Assembly (NCBI GenBank): GCA_963930645.1
Contig: OZ005657.1
Span: 48,021,153-48,085,152, forward strand
Source of the DNA: Salticus scenicus
Lineage: Eukaryota; Arthropoda; Arachnida; Araneae; Salticidae
Reading direction: 5' to 3'
Length of the DNA: 64,000 bases
Shown here: piece by piece, positions 1-9,843 of the stretch
Position numbering within the stretch: the stretch's first letter is position 1
Layout of the letters: each line of letters opens with the position of its first letter
Made by a program: the position numbers and the translations under genes
The notes under the pieces: model-generated
The model's database searches: none
The model's input: the letters and a program-made list of their open reading frames with translations, nothing else
What the model was told of the DNA's origin: nothing

Positions 1-385
1 AAAAGTTTTAGTTTATGTTTTTCAGCTCACTGGAGTATCTATGCCACGTGATGTATCACTATTATTCTGAATGCGAGAAAAACTACACAACGTGCTTGAA
101 GGCATATTATAGTACATGCGCTTTAGTTTATGACAATACGCGGTGCATGAATTTTACTCTGATTTTAGAAATACTTTTTACAAAGAAGAATTAAATAAAT
201 GATATGGAACGGATGCAAAACAATTTAATTTTAGGCCATTAATTATAATAAGTAAATACTGATGAATATTTCTTTAAATTAATTAAGAAACTCTTTTTAA
301 AAATAGTTTTATAAGTTCTTAATAAGTAGAAGACCATTTTTTAAGCACATTTATCAATAAATTACGAAATATTTTTAAGTTATTA
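1..385. other. Intron, nothing recognised
   Basis: AT-rich sequence in the intron 3' of exon D. I see no LIM-type codons on the minus strand and no repeat family shared with the rest of the window. Confidence 0.5.
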
Positions 386-859
386 TACTGAGAAAAAAAT
401 ATGCCGCCTTTCTCTATAATTAATAAGTGGCCATTTTCTAAATCCCTTACTAGAAATATAGATTTCCGGGCTATGCGTATAAAGCACGCCAATAAACTGA
501 ATAGACGAAATGATCAAGAATTTCTAGTGTACACATTTCTAGATGGTGCAACAATATTCTGAATACTCTAAATATTCTGAATCATTTATATTGCGAGGAA
601 TTCTCGCTTGATTTTCTAGAATTTGGTAATAAACAAAGATTATAGTTGCAGAAACCCGCCTCTTGTAGTCTCATTTATTTGCAGAGGTTTTAAATAACTT
701 TGCCCTCGAGAATATAGGCAAACGCTCTAGAATTCTAATAGGGGCTTCTAGAACTCGCTTTCCAAGGGGACTAGAATTTATAAGGATGATATGGAACTAT
801 TTTTTCTAGAGCCACAATTTAGATTCTAGATGTTAGTTACAGAATTTTTTCTCAGTGTA
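386..859. mobile_element. Non-autonomous TIR element, CACTGAGAAAAA family, copy 1 (474 bp)
   Basis: Flanked by TA on both sides. The left end reads CTGAGAAAAAAA and the right end TTTTTTCTCAGTG, so the left end has lost two bases. The reverse complement of its interior aligns along its whole length with 42400-42873 (shared landmarks: CATCTAGAA, TCATCCTTATAA, GTTCTAGAA, TCAAGCGAGA, TTTATACGCATAGC). No coding potential. The TA target and short TIRs suggest a MITE of the Tc1/mariner type. A third, truncated copy begins at the right window edge. Confidence 0.8.
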
Positions 860-1834
860 CAAGAAAAATTCTCAAATTCTTTGTCTTTGTTCCCATTAAT
901 GTTTAAATTATTTGCATTAACACATCATTTGCACAAATTATTGGTACGATGCTATTTCTATAAAAAACATCGTAAATAAAAATTGTGTATTTATGATATT
1001 TAGGTTTATTTATTATAATTAATTAACTCTATTACAACATTGAAGAACTAAATAATCGTTGAACTGATGTTTTAATTAATTTAGTACAAAATTATACAAT
1101 GTTCTCAAAGTGTACTGAACTCTATGTCATGAAATGATTTATTTTATCGAACTTAAATGTGATTAAGTATTTCTTTTAAAAATGAAAATTTTATATTTTC
1201 AATGAAAAATTAGTATTATATATTTTTGTGTAGAGAAAATAACGAACTTATTCTACGTTTCTATATAAACATTGTAACTCATTTGATTTACTGTTAACCA
1301 GTATAAAATCAATCTCCCATGTTATTTGGAGATAGACCTCCGTCTCTTCTTTCAATAACTCAAAAGTTTCTTTACAGATATTTTTATTTGGTATTTCGTG
1401 AATTTTTGTGGCTTGAAGTATTTCTCTTTTTGTTAAGAATTGCATTGGCTTATATTATCAAAGAATAGTTTTGACAGAATATATCTGTCGATGTTTTTCG
1501 ATAGTAGTTAATGTTAATAAAAGAATTAAAAAGCAAAATATAGATACTTCAAATTAGTATATATGGATTTTTGCGGCTTTTGAGAATCAAAAATTTTTAA
1601 GAGAGAATTTTTTATACAACATATATCATTGTACAAGTTTCTATCCTTTTCCTGCTTACAATGACAAAAATATTTTTTAATGACGTGGCGTGACATTTAA
1701 TAACTTTTTCATAAATTTTATTGTATAAGACAATTTATTAAATTTTGTAAATGAAAGTTGATTGCTCAAATAAAACTTTAATTTTTCTGATGATTTCAAT
1801 TTTTCCTCAAGTATATGAAAATGAAAGGTCTTAC
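860..1834. other. Intron 3' of exon D, nothing recognised
   Basis: AT-rich with no repeat or exon signature. An open frame at 1248-1445 on the minus strand has no LIM motif and no known domain, and I treat it as chance. Confidence 0.5.
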
Positions 1835-2021
1835 CTGTAATAGGTTTATTGCAAGCTGTACATTTTTTTGCGAAAAGTTCGCCAAAACATTCAGCACAAT
1901 AGGGTTTCTCGTCCCGAGAAGTGAATCGTTGTCCTGCTAAAGAGGCGCCACAGTTTGTACAACAGAAGCACTCTCTATGCCATGGTTCGTTCCTGTAAGT
2001 AACCCCACCTGCTGTAATTAT
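1835..2021 (-). CDS. Lmpt: Limpet/FHL internal exon D: LIM domain with G-G-V-T-Y-R motif
   Basis: This 187-bp exon starts in phase 0 and ends one base into a codon. The acceptor is tattttcag and the donor ACAG|gtaaga, with the gt at 1834-1833. The product is IITAGGVTYRNEPWHRECF to CTACNKPIT (residues 183-244). Ligands are H197-X2-C200-X2-C203-X2-C206 and C224-X2-C227; C236-X2-C239 opens the last LIM. The match 'ITAGGVTYR..PWH.ECF.C..C...LAGQRFTSRD..PYC..CF' is characteristic of FHL LIM3. The remainder of the final LIM ('GGT...W H') and the stop codon are not in bases 1-1834, so at least one more exon lies beyond the left edge. The open frame extends past both splice sites, but those extensions (FYLSNQLSF, IYLLIYF) are not LIM-like and are taken as intron. 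Confidence 0.95.
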
Positions 2022-2239
2022 CTGAAAATAAATAAGTAAATAAATAAATAAATAAAATAAAAAAATGAAAAATGAAAAATGTATCAATAAAAAATCTGGA
2101 GTGACTCCACTCGACTTTCCGAACATTGAGTAACTAACAGTTTTGTAGATAAAATAAAGAAAGAGGTGTTGCTAAACAAACAAAAAAGAGAAAACCATAA
2201 CAGAGTGTTTGAATATTTTTCTCCATATATCACACGAGG

Positions 2240-2912
2240 TTTTATTTAACGCTACTGAACTTTGAGCCCTTAGATCATAAGGATAAAGAATTTTTCGTTG
2301 TGTCCCTGTAAAAATCTATAAATGCTAGATTCACCAAAATGCTTATAGTTAGTGCAACAGTGATTTATAATATTCATACAAATTTTCAGCTCAATTGAAT
2401 AAGGCGTTTAGATGCTATCGCTGGTCTCATAGGCCATAAAGATAAAGAATTTTTCTTTATGTCCCTGTAAAAAAACTGTAAGTGCTAGATTCACCAAAAT
2501 CTATACAGTTGGTTCAAATGTGACCTATAACATGTGTACAAATTCTTTGCTGAGATTAATAAGGCGTTTAGACGCTATCACACTTTTAAAAATTTGGCAA
2601 AGAATTTTTCTTTGTGTCCCTGTAAAAAAAACTATAAGTGCTAGATTCTCCAAAATCTATACAGATTGAGTATCTGTGACCTATAATATGTGTATAAAGT
2701 TTTTGCTCAATTGAATAAGGCGTTTAGATGCTATCGCACTTTTAAGATTTTGGTCCCTTGGCCATAATGATAAAGAATTTTTCTTTGTGTCCCTGTAAAA
2801 AAACTATAAGTGCTACATTCACCAAAATCTATAGGGTTCGTACTATGGTGATTTACAATATACGTACCAACTTTCAGCTTATTCGAAGAAAGCGTTTAGA
2901 CGCTAGCGTGTT
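2240..2912. repeat. Tandem array, about four diverged units of ~155-173 bp
   Basis: Units are marked by GAATTTTTC(G/T)TTG/ATGTCCCTG at 2288, 2448, 2602 and 2775, then TGCTAGATTCACCAAAAT and later AATAAGGCGTTTAGA(T/C)GCTATCG. The copies differ by substitutions and small indels, so the array is old. It sits in the 14.9-kb intron just upstream of exon D. Confidence 0.85.
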
Positions 2913-2919
2913 CACTCAC

Positions 2920-2971
2920 AGACATACACACATACATACACACATACATACACACACACATACATACATCA
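2920..2971. repeat. (CATA/CACA)n microsatellite
   Basis: Alternating CATACA/CACACA, directly following the tandem array. The next ~90 bases (2972-3060) are a non-repetitive tail that includes GTGAAAACGGACTCGTTGGA and ends TTTCCTCACTATAG. The array, microsatellite and tail look like one composite repeat. Confidence 0.8.
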
Positions 2972-3060
2972 TCGTAAAAATAGTGAAAACGGACTCGTTG
3001 GACCTCGAAACGTATAGAAACATCGAAATCTCGAATTCGGATTTTTGACATGATTACAAT

Positions 3061-3897
3061 ACTTTCCTCACTATAGTGTTCGGAAAGTAATAAAAATAAA
3101 TTAATAAATGATATATTAATAAATAAGCTGTTTACATAAATCAGAAAAATTCTGCAAACCGTCAACTGCTGCATGCATTAACAAGTTCAGTGATCAAGAC
3201 ATGTCATGCGTTATCATATCTCAGTCAATATAACGTGTGCAGATCAACTCGCAATTGACAACTTGACTTTCTGTTGCAATTCGACGTCATGATGACGATT
3301 TCCTTTCATTTAACCTATAGGAGTCTTAATTTAGCCCACAAGTAAAGGAATATAGCCAGGAAAAGTAAACGAAGTAAAGGAATCATAGTGTAGTTTTCCC
3401 CCCACAAACAGTGGAAACTCCGCCTTGTTCTAGTTGTCCATTAAATACTTTTCGCATTAGTATGGGACTTGGAGGAATGAAATACAACGAATTGCCGTAC
3501 GGTGTATCAGCATGCTGGGCAAATGAAGTTATTTGATGTCTACTCAAGATGCTGCCAAAATAGCAACCTAGGCTAACGCAGGAGCCATATTCAGTATACC
3601 AAAAATTTGACTATAACTGTGTTATTTTATTTATTTGACATTTATTTGTCAGCTTTGAGAACTATAGTTAGAATGACTTTCATCTGGAATAATTCATATT
3701 ACACAATTTCACGATAACAATGCAGAATTTCTTATGTAACTGTATTACGTAATGGATTATGCAGTTCCGATTTTTACTTCATGTTTTTCCGGACATGTCA
3801 TCTTCTCTTATATCATTTCCCAAGGTAAGGTGTGTTTTTTCATTTTGTATGGAGGAAGCTAACGAGAGAGAACATTTTTCAAGTTTATTTAAATAGA
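3061..3897. other. Intron, nothing recognised
   Basis: No coding signature and no repeat shared with other parts of the window. Confidence 0.5.
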
Positions 3898-4512
3898 GTA
3901 GGGTAATCAAATTACTAGAATTTTTTTTTTTGACATTTTTTCGATTTTCTATAAAAATACTAAAAAAAAATCGCCTGCAACTTCATACATGCAAAGAACA
4001 TTTAAAAACTCCCATTTTCCACTATCGATTTAGTCCAGAGTGTAATTAGAAGACCAACCATAAATCGAAGAAGAGCGCAAATACTTTGGATCCCCCTGTA
4101 TCATAAAGTGCTACAAATGACTTGTAACTTTAACACATTATTGCACATACAATATACAATATTTGTATTTATTTTTCTTTGTGGGAATTGCACAATTAAT
4201 TACACAGATATAATTTTTTCCCCCAAAAATTATTAATTTTTCGGCAAGCTTTTTGCTTATAACTAGAATGCATTTCCATAAAATTTTACAAAATTTGCAG
4301 AAAAATTGACAAAACATTAGAGAAACATTATTCTGAAACATAAAATTCCCACATGTAATATTCGCTTAGATATAAATATTTAGAAGAAATAATTTTAAAT
4401 GTTCATCGCGAAAGATAGAAAAGTTTTTATTACACAGGTGGAAAGCTAGATATATTAGGCAACTTTTGACAAAAGTTCATTTGAATAGAGTAAAAATTAA
4501 GCAAATTCTCGA
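3898..4512. repeat. Dispersed repeat X, copy 1 (internally deleted), split by the pogo-like element
   Basis: Starts like 40396 (GTAATCAAATTACTAGAATT versus GTGATCAAATTATTAGAGTT). From 3989 to 4512 it runs parallel to 41078-41602, sharing TTTTCCACTATCGATTTAGT, GTAACTTTAACACATT and AAAATTAAGCAAATT. The ~0.6 kb present between these parts in copy 2 is missing here. The match resumes for a few bases at 5803 (AAAGAAAGATCTAGA), after the TA-flanked insertion. Confidence 0.8.
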
Positions 4513-5802
4513 TAGGGTAAGGTGGGGTAAGTGGGACCACTTTTCGGCATAATTCGACTTTAGCTCAACATAGCACCGGATTTAACAGGCCTAACAACTT
4601 AATTTTTTTTGTGGTTCATTCTCTCATATGTTGTTACTGTACCCATGGCAACCTCTAACCAAATTGGCAAATGATGAATTTAAAAAAAAATATATTTTGG
4701 GTAGTCATCGGGATGGCCCACTTGCCCCGCAAGGTGGGGTAAGTGGGACCCCCCCCCCTGAATTTTTTTTTACACATAACTGGTAGAGATATGGTGGGGC
4801 AAGTGGGACAATCTACATGGTTTTCTGAATCTTTGAAAAAAACAATCACTGAATTATCTCCATTAGTTCACCCATAGCAACTTTTTCTGCACACAAGCCT
4901 GCTAAAAGAAAAAAATGTCAAATTTTCAACTTTTTACTTTACAAAGTTTAAACTAGCCTATGGCAGTATTACATGCTAGTGAATATTATATCTTGATAAA
5001 TCGTTGGTAAACATGTATTTTGAAAGTCTCTTGGAAAGTGTTGGTTCATTTAGTTTCAGCACAACATCTTCCAGGAATACATCATGAATATCATTAGCTT
5101 CAGGGGGAAAAAAAGTTATTACGCATAGTTGTGTCTTTGTGCATGTATTACATGACAACTGTATCTTCATCGTTTTGACTGTCATTTAATACCGAGCCAA
5201 CATACTATTTCTTCTTTTTTTTTTTTTTTTCCTTCAAACTGGACAAAGGCATAATCCCCATTTTTAAGTACTGTGGTACTAGGTAATAGCTGATAGTTCA
5301 TCTTCGGAACTTGAATCACTACTGGTGGAGTCATCCAGAGGTAAACCCTATAAATCAGTGCATATGACTATTTTTTAACTATATTAAAGAGTTTGGGTGG
5401 GTGGCCCACTTACCCCGCCATTGTGGTGGCCCACTTACCCCAAACACGGGGCAAGTGGGCCCCCCAATTTTTTTTCAACCTTATTAACATCATGAGTACA
5501 CGATACTACAAAAAGATTCTGTGTTTTATACACTTTCAAAATATATAAATTTTTGGTTTGTATCATGAACGGTTTGGAAGAAAAAAAATAATTAGTACGA
5601 TGGCGCGAATTACGACAAGACTGCAAATTTAAAAATCGTCACAAAAAGGCTTGTAACTTATCACACACATAAATAAAAACGGTGCCATAATGTTTTCTAC
5701 ATCTATTGGGGTAGGTACATAAAATTATTATAACGGATTTTTTTTGAGACAATAACTGGGGAAATGCCAGGGGGGATGGCCCACTTACCCCACCTTACCC
5801 TA
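4513..5802 (-). mobile_element. Degenerate pogo-like DNA transposon with GGGTAAGGTGGGGTAAGTGG termini
   Basis: TA-flanked. The left terminus reads GGGTAAGGTGGGGTAAGTGG and the right terminus is its near-exact inverse (5781-5800). The GGGGTAAGTGGG motif recurs inside, at about 4735, 4795, 5405, 5432 and 5450, in both orientations, giving subterminal repeat clusters. The interior keeps a degenerate frame like the C-terminal part of pogo-type DDE transposases. The same site is present without insertion in repeat X copy 2 at 41602, which confirms both the boundaries and the TA duplication. The element is too short and broken to be autonomous. Confidence 0.8.
4976..5345 (-). pseudogene. pogo-like transposase C-terminal remnant
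   Basis: On the minus strand one frame reads an acidic/serine stretch (DDSTSSDSSSEDE). Another reads LKNGDYAFVQFEGK, and then 4976-5185 gives FFPPEANDIHDVFLEDVVLKL. This order (Asp/Ser-rich, 'GDYV.V.F..K', then 'F..PE..DI..V...DIV.KL..P') is what I know from the C-terminus of pogo/jerky-like transposases. Frame changes and stops lie between the segments. No DDE catalytic core remains. The identification is by motif order only. Confidence 0.55.
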
Positions 5803-5805
5803 AAA

Positions 5806-5985
5806 GAAAGATCTAGAACTCCCGTTAACAATGCTGAGGACCTTGTTGCACGCATCGTGTCACCTGTTGGGGAAGTCCGGGACACGCCCGGTATTTTCGC
5901 TAACGTTAGATCTTCAATGCGCCAGAGATGTGAGGCCTGCATCACGGCCTGGGTTCGTAATTTCGAACCCCTACTACTTTGTTGA
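5806..5985 (+). pseudogene. mariner-family transposase, C-terminal end only
   Basis: The open frame gives SRTPVNNAEDLVARIV, then RSSMRQRCEACITA and a final FEPLL before a stop. This matches the typical end of Tc1/mariner transposases ('..NVEDLKARI......V..SM..R...CI...G.HFEHLL'). Only about 58 residues remain and nothing upstream continues it, because it abuts the pogo-like element and repeat X. No TIR was identified for it. Confidence 0.65.
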
Positions 5986-6225
5986 CGATCATTGTCTCTT
6001 AATGCTTCTTTTTTCTTAGGATTTTGCTGTACAAAGAATAATAAACATGTTTTCTTACCCTTGTCCTTCTTTTCTGATGTTTTGTATCATCACTACCGCG
6101 TCAGGAAAGCATTTCCGACCATGAATTGCTATGTGATTTCCCATCGTCTAGGTGTACTCTATCTCTCCTGAAAGTTTGTAAACGCTGTACTGATACACCC
6201 TGTAGTGTGTAGCTTTTTATGATAC

Positions 6226-6290
6226 AGGCTGATCCAAAGTGTTTGCGCTTTTTTTGAATTTGTGGCTTGTCCCCTAATTGCACAACGTGC
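6226..6290 (-). repeat. Dispersed repeat X, short inverted fragment
   Basis: GATACAGGCTGATCCAAAGT and CCCTAATTGCAC match the reverse complement of 41130-41195 (GATACAGCATGATCCAAAAT). The same sequence lies in copy 1 at about 4040-4102. It stops about 6 bp before the MITE at 6296. Confidence 0.75.
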
Positions 6291-6295
6291 GTATG

Positions 6296-6494
6296 TACAG
6301 TCGGTAACAAAAGTGTCCGAACACTAGCAAAAATTCCTATGTAAAAAGTTATTAAATAAATCCTTGTCGAATCCTGTTTTTAGTCAGTTTAAAAACATGA
6401 TTCGATAAGGATTTATTTAACTAAACCGTATAAAGTGTACTTTTTTTACATAGGAAGTTTTGCTAGTATTCGGACACTTTTGTTACCGACTGTA
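6296..6494. mobile_element. Fold-back MITE, CAGTCGGTAACAAAAGTGTC termini (199 bp)
   Basis: TA-flanked and almost fully palindromic. CAGTCGGTAACAAAAGTGTC opens it and its inverse closes it at 6492. Both arms carry ATAAATCCTTGTCGAATC-type sequence. It is related to the two 218-bp elements at 7273 and 10620, which share the layout and the AAGGATTTATTTAAC core but have different outer termini. Confidence 0.9.
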
Positions 6495-6651
6495 AATAAC
6501 GGAGTATGCAACCAATTACTGTAACGCGATGCGACCGACAGTGATTATATTAAACAGCAGTTGTTTAGAAAAGCTTTTAGCCTTTAATTGTAATTGTAAC
6601 TTCCTGTAATTGTAAAAAAAGAAACCAAAGTTTTCTTCTTTAACAATTACA

Positions 6652-7860
6652 GGATATCAAGATTTAAGTGACTTTGAACGGGGCGCTATAATCGACGCAT
6701 GAGAGATAGGACATAGCATCTCCGAGGTAGCGAGGAAATATGTATTTTCGCGTACCACCATTACATGAGTGTAAAGTTAAAATCAGGTATCCGGTAAAAC
6801 ATAAAATCTCTGCCATCTTGAAAGATCGAGACTACCCGCGACTTAATCCATAAACGAGACAGATGCGAAACACTTTCTCAAACTTCTGCGAATTTCAATG
6901 CTGGTGCACTAACAAGTGGCAAACTGTTCAACGGTCGACCATTGATATGGGTTTCGGAGCCGAAGGCTTACTCGTGTACCGTTGCTAACTACATTGTACA
7001 AAGGTTTATATATCGTTTGGGCTTACTAACATCGCCAAAACTGTCATTAGATTGTTCATGTTTGAAAAAACGTTACCTGGTCTGATGAGTCTCGTTTCCA
7101 GTTGAATCGGGCGGATGGACGTATACGGATATGAATAAAGCATCATGAATCTGTGAACCCAACATTCAGCAGGAGGATGATAAACCTAGTGGAGCCTCTG
7201 TGGTGGATGGAGCGTGTGCTGTTTGCGTGATATGAGATCCCTGTTACGTATAGCGACGACTCTGATGGAGGATACAGTCGGCTGCAAAATTATTCGAGCA
7301 CTAGCCAATAATTCCTATATTAAAAAAGTACACTTAAATCTGTTTTGTTAAATATATCCTTGTCGAATCATGTTCTTAGACTGACTAAGAACATGACTCG
7401 ATAAGGATTTATTTAACAAAACAGTCTTAAGTGTACTTTTTTTAGACAGGGATTATTGCTAGTGCTCGAATAATTTTTCAGCCGACTGTATGTATTTAAG
7501 CATCCTGTCCGATCACTTATACATGCCCAGTGTGCTTTGAGACTTTCTACAAGATAATGTGATCCCACACGTCGAAAGTTTCTACCGACTGGTCATAGGA
7601 ATACTAGTCTGACTTCAGACACTTTCATTGGCCACCTAAATTCACAGACATGAACATTATTGAACATTTCTGAGATGCCTTGCATCGTAATGGTCCTGAA
7701 GAAATCTCAACCTTTCGCACTCCTATGGATTTGTTGGATTACCATGTAGGATTCACGGTATGAATAGCCTGCAGGTTACGTTGAGACATTAATCGAGTCC
7801 ATGCCACATAGTGCTGCTGTCTTTCTGTGAGCTCATGTGCTCCCTACATTGGGATTTGTA
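6652..7860 (+). pseudogene. Tc1-like transposase relic, split by a MITE
   Basis: Read across frames it gives DFERGAIIDA, then ISEVARKY (N-terminal helix-turn-helix region). Later come SRFQLNRADGRI, NPTFSRRMI and YSDDSD. After the MITE at 7273-7490 the reading continues with SILSDHLYMPS, LQDNVIPHV, SLATXIHRHEHY and a Tc1-like C-terminus near 7800. The order and spacing match Tc1 transposases (about 340 aa). Many stops and frame changes are present, and one catalytic region is interrupted by the MITE. Element TIRs were not found. Confidence 0.8.
7273..7490. mobile_element. 218-bp fold-back MITE, CAGTCGGCTGCAAAATTATT family, copy 1
   Basis: TA-flanked, with inverted arms across nearly the whole length (CAGTCGGCTGCAAAATTATT at the left, its inverse at the right). 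It is inserted in the Tc1 transposase relic between the 'SDDSD' and 'SILSDHL' segments. It has the same length and sequence family as 10620-10837. Confidence 0.92.
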
Positions 7861-8071
7861 CCAGTTTTTCTGGCTCTTCAATGTATATACAGTACACTTC
7901 ATTTTGTAAGTTGCATCCGCATGCTAAAATTTGAATGGTTTATACTCCATCAATCGTCGATTTTAGTCTACTTTATTTTGAACTAAAATAGCAAGAAGTA
8001 CGTGTAATTTTCCGCGAATGGACACTGCATCTCACTTTTTTTCCAGTGGGAAGATATACCAGGTCATAAAA
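7861..8071. other. Intron, nothing recognised
   Basis: Short spacer between the Tc1 relic and a mariner-like terminus. No feature was seen. Confidence 0.4.
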
Positions 8072-8180
8072 AAAGTACAGGATGACCATAATTAAACTTT
8101 AATAAAATTTTTGTGATGTCTACAAACAGTAGTTTTTATTTCAAACAACGCCCTATACTGGGAGTAATGCGAATTCCTCT
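8072..8180 (+). mobile_element. Mariner-like 5' terminal fragment
   Basis: Begins TACAGGATGACCATAATTAA, the usual form of a Tc1/mariner end. The following GTGATGTCTACAAACAGTA and TTTATTTCAAACAACGCC recur at 10360-10410, upstream of a mariner coding relic. No coding sequence follows here. Confidence 0.55.
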
Positions 8181-8499
8181 TATAGTATATGTATTTATAT
8201 ATTGTCAAGCTTCTTATATCTGTAACCATCACCAAGAGTCGTAATATATATAGCTGAATTTTCTGTTTGTACCTTGCTAAAATGCTCTGTTTGACATGAA
8301 GATGTCATGTAACTTATGGCGAAAAGCTTTGTTCTTTAGATATTGTAAATTTGATTTTAAAAAATGAATGACGTGTTTTAAAGTATATAGCTTTTAACGC
8401 TTTTTAATAATTAAGATGTACACGCATTTTTAGAAAAATCTCAATTTAAGAGGTTATGTTTTAATGTTAGTTCTCCCGATGAGAGATTGGGTAATTTTT
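8181..8499. other. Intron, nothing recognised
   Basis: AT-rich sequence without a recognised feature. Confidence 0.4.
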
Positions 8500-8990
8500 T
8501 TCGCCAAAGAAAGTATTGAGTGGGACTTTATTCCTCCTAAATTGTCAAATTTTGGTAGTATTTGGGAAGCGGGGGGTAAAATATTTTAAGTTTCATACGA
8601 AACGAGTAATTGGTAATCAGAATTTAACTCTAAAAGAATTTATAACAATATTAGCGAAAATTGAAGGTGTTTTGAATTCAAGACCTCTAACCCAGCTGTC
8701 TCCAGAATTCGACAGTTTTGGAATTCTAATCCCAGCTTATTTCTTCATACATAGAGTTATAACATCTATCCTTGAGCAACAGTTACTTGATTCTAGTAAA
8801 AATAGGTTGACAAAGTGTCAGAAAATTACGAAATACTCACAACGGATATGGACTTTATGGAAGAGGGACTGTCTAAGTAATCTTCAAGAATGTACTGAAT
8901 GGAAATTTGAAAAGGATGATGTAAAGGAGGGAAACTTAATACTGCTAAAACAGAAAAAAATAAAAATTTACCTTCTACCAAGTGGTTAGT
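8500..8990 (+). pseudogene. BEL/Pao retrotransposon pol relic: integrase end and DUF5641-type tail
   Basis: The leading frame reads EWDFIPPKLSNFGSIWEAG. A +1 shift at about 8573-8580, in a G run, continues as GVKYFKFHTKRVIGNQNLTL. Then come ILAKIEGVLNSRPL, a diverged 'LIPAYFFIH' segment, and W-KRDCLSNLQECTEW followed by DDVKEGNLILLK. This order (WDFIPP..FGG.WE..VK..K.HL, E..LNSRPLT, W..YL..LQ..W, GD.VLLK) is typical of the 3' part of BEL/Pao pol. Only about 160 codons are left and I saw no LTR pair, so it is a fragment. Confidence 0.85.
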
Positions 8991-9843
8991 TGAAGAATCA
9001 CTAAAGTGTTTAAAGGAAAAAAAACAATATCATTAGAAGTGCAATTTACGTCTGCCTGACGGACGAATTTTGATAGTATATTCCACATGTGGGCGTTATT
9101 CTTTCAAGCTACTCTATTTCAGGACAAAGTTTTCTATATACTTATTTATATTACATATGAATACGCATAATAACAATGTAATGTTTCTAATGAAAGTATT
9201 TGTATCCATAATATTTTGATTGTACAAATATGAATATCGGGAAAATTCTTAAGAAATATAGTAACATATAAATTGCAAAAGAAACGCCTATTGGCGGAGT
9301 TACTGATTTCCAAATGACGTAAATCTACGTCAGCGGTCGTGAAAGTGTTGAAAGAAATGAAAGGGATACTTGAATTTTACCTAATGAATAAATTAGGGTT
9401 CCTTCCCTCTATAAGTTAGTGTAAATATTTGAAAATATAGTAATATTATGTTTTATACCTTAATTAGTTTACTGTATAGTGACCAGATCAAAGTACTTTT
9501 ATAACAGAGATCCGTTAAAATTTGCCACAATTTCAAAGTACGGATGCTTTTTTCATTCCTATTAAATAAGGACTAAAAATAAAATATCAGTGATAAATAA
9601 TTTATTTTCTGCAATTTTTTAAAAACTTAGAAATATGCCTTCAAAATAATGACTATCCCTAGAAAATGGGTACATTTGGACAGCTTAATACTGTGTATCA
9701 TATCCTGTTTTCCATTATATGTGTATGTACTTTATTCATAATTTGTATATGATTTGCAGTTTATGTGTTCAAGTTAGATATTGAAATTTGTATTTCAATC
9801 ACCGAGGTAGTGTTTTCTCCGTACTTAAGAATTTCAGAACTAG
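8991..9843. other. Intron, nothing recognised
   Basis: May include the non-coding tail of the BEL/Pao remnant at its left end. The rest is AT-rich with no shared repeat. Confidence 0.4.

Noticed and set aside
1248..1445. Last LIM exon downstream of exon D
   Set aside because: The frame lacks W-H and the C-X2-C pairs of the final FHL LIM domain.
1677..2126. 149-codon minus-strand open frame as an intact protein
   Set aside because: Only 1835-2021 is LIM sequence bounded by good splice sites. The hydrophobic leader and the tail are intron read-through.
5764..6019. Two overlapping plus-strand ORFs and one minus-strand ORF
   Set aside because: Only the 5806-5985 frame carries a mariner C-terminus. 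The others are shadows.
8516..8989. 157-codon open frame as a functional gene
   Set aside because: It is a BEL/Pao pol fragment. The preceding homologous codons (WDFIPP..) are in another frame, so the ORF start is artificial.
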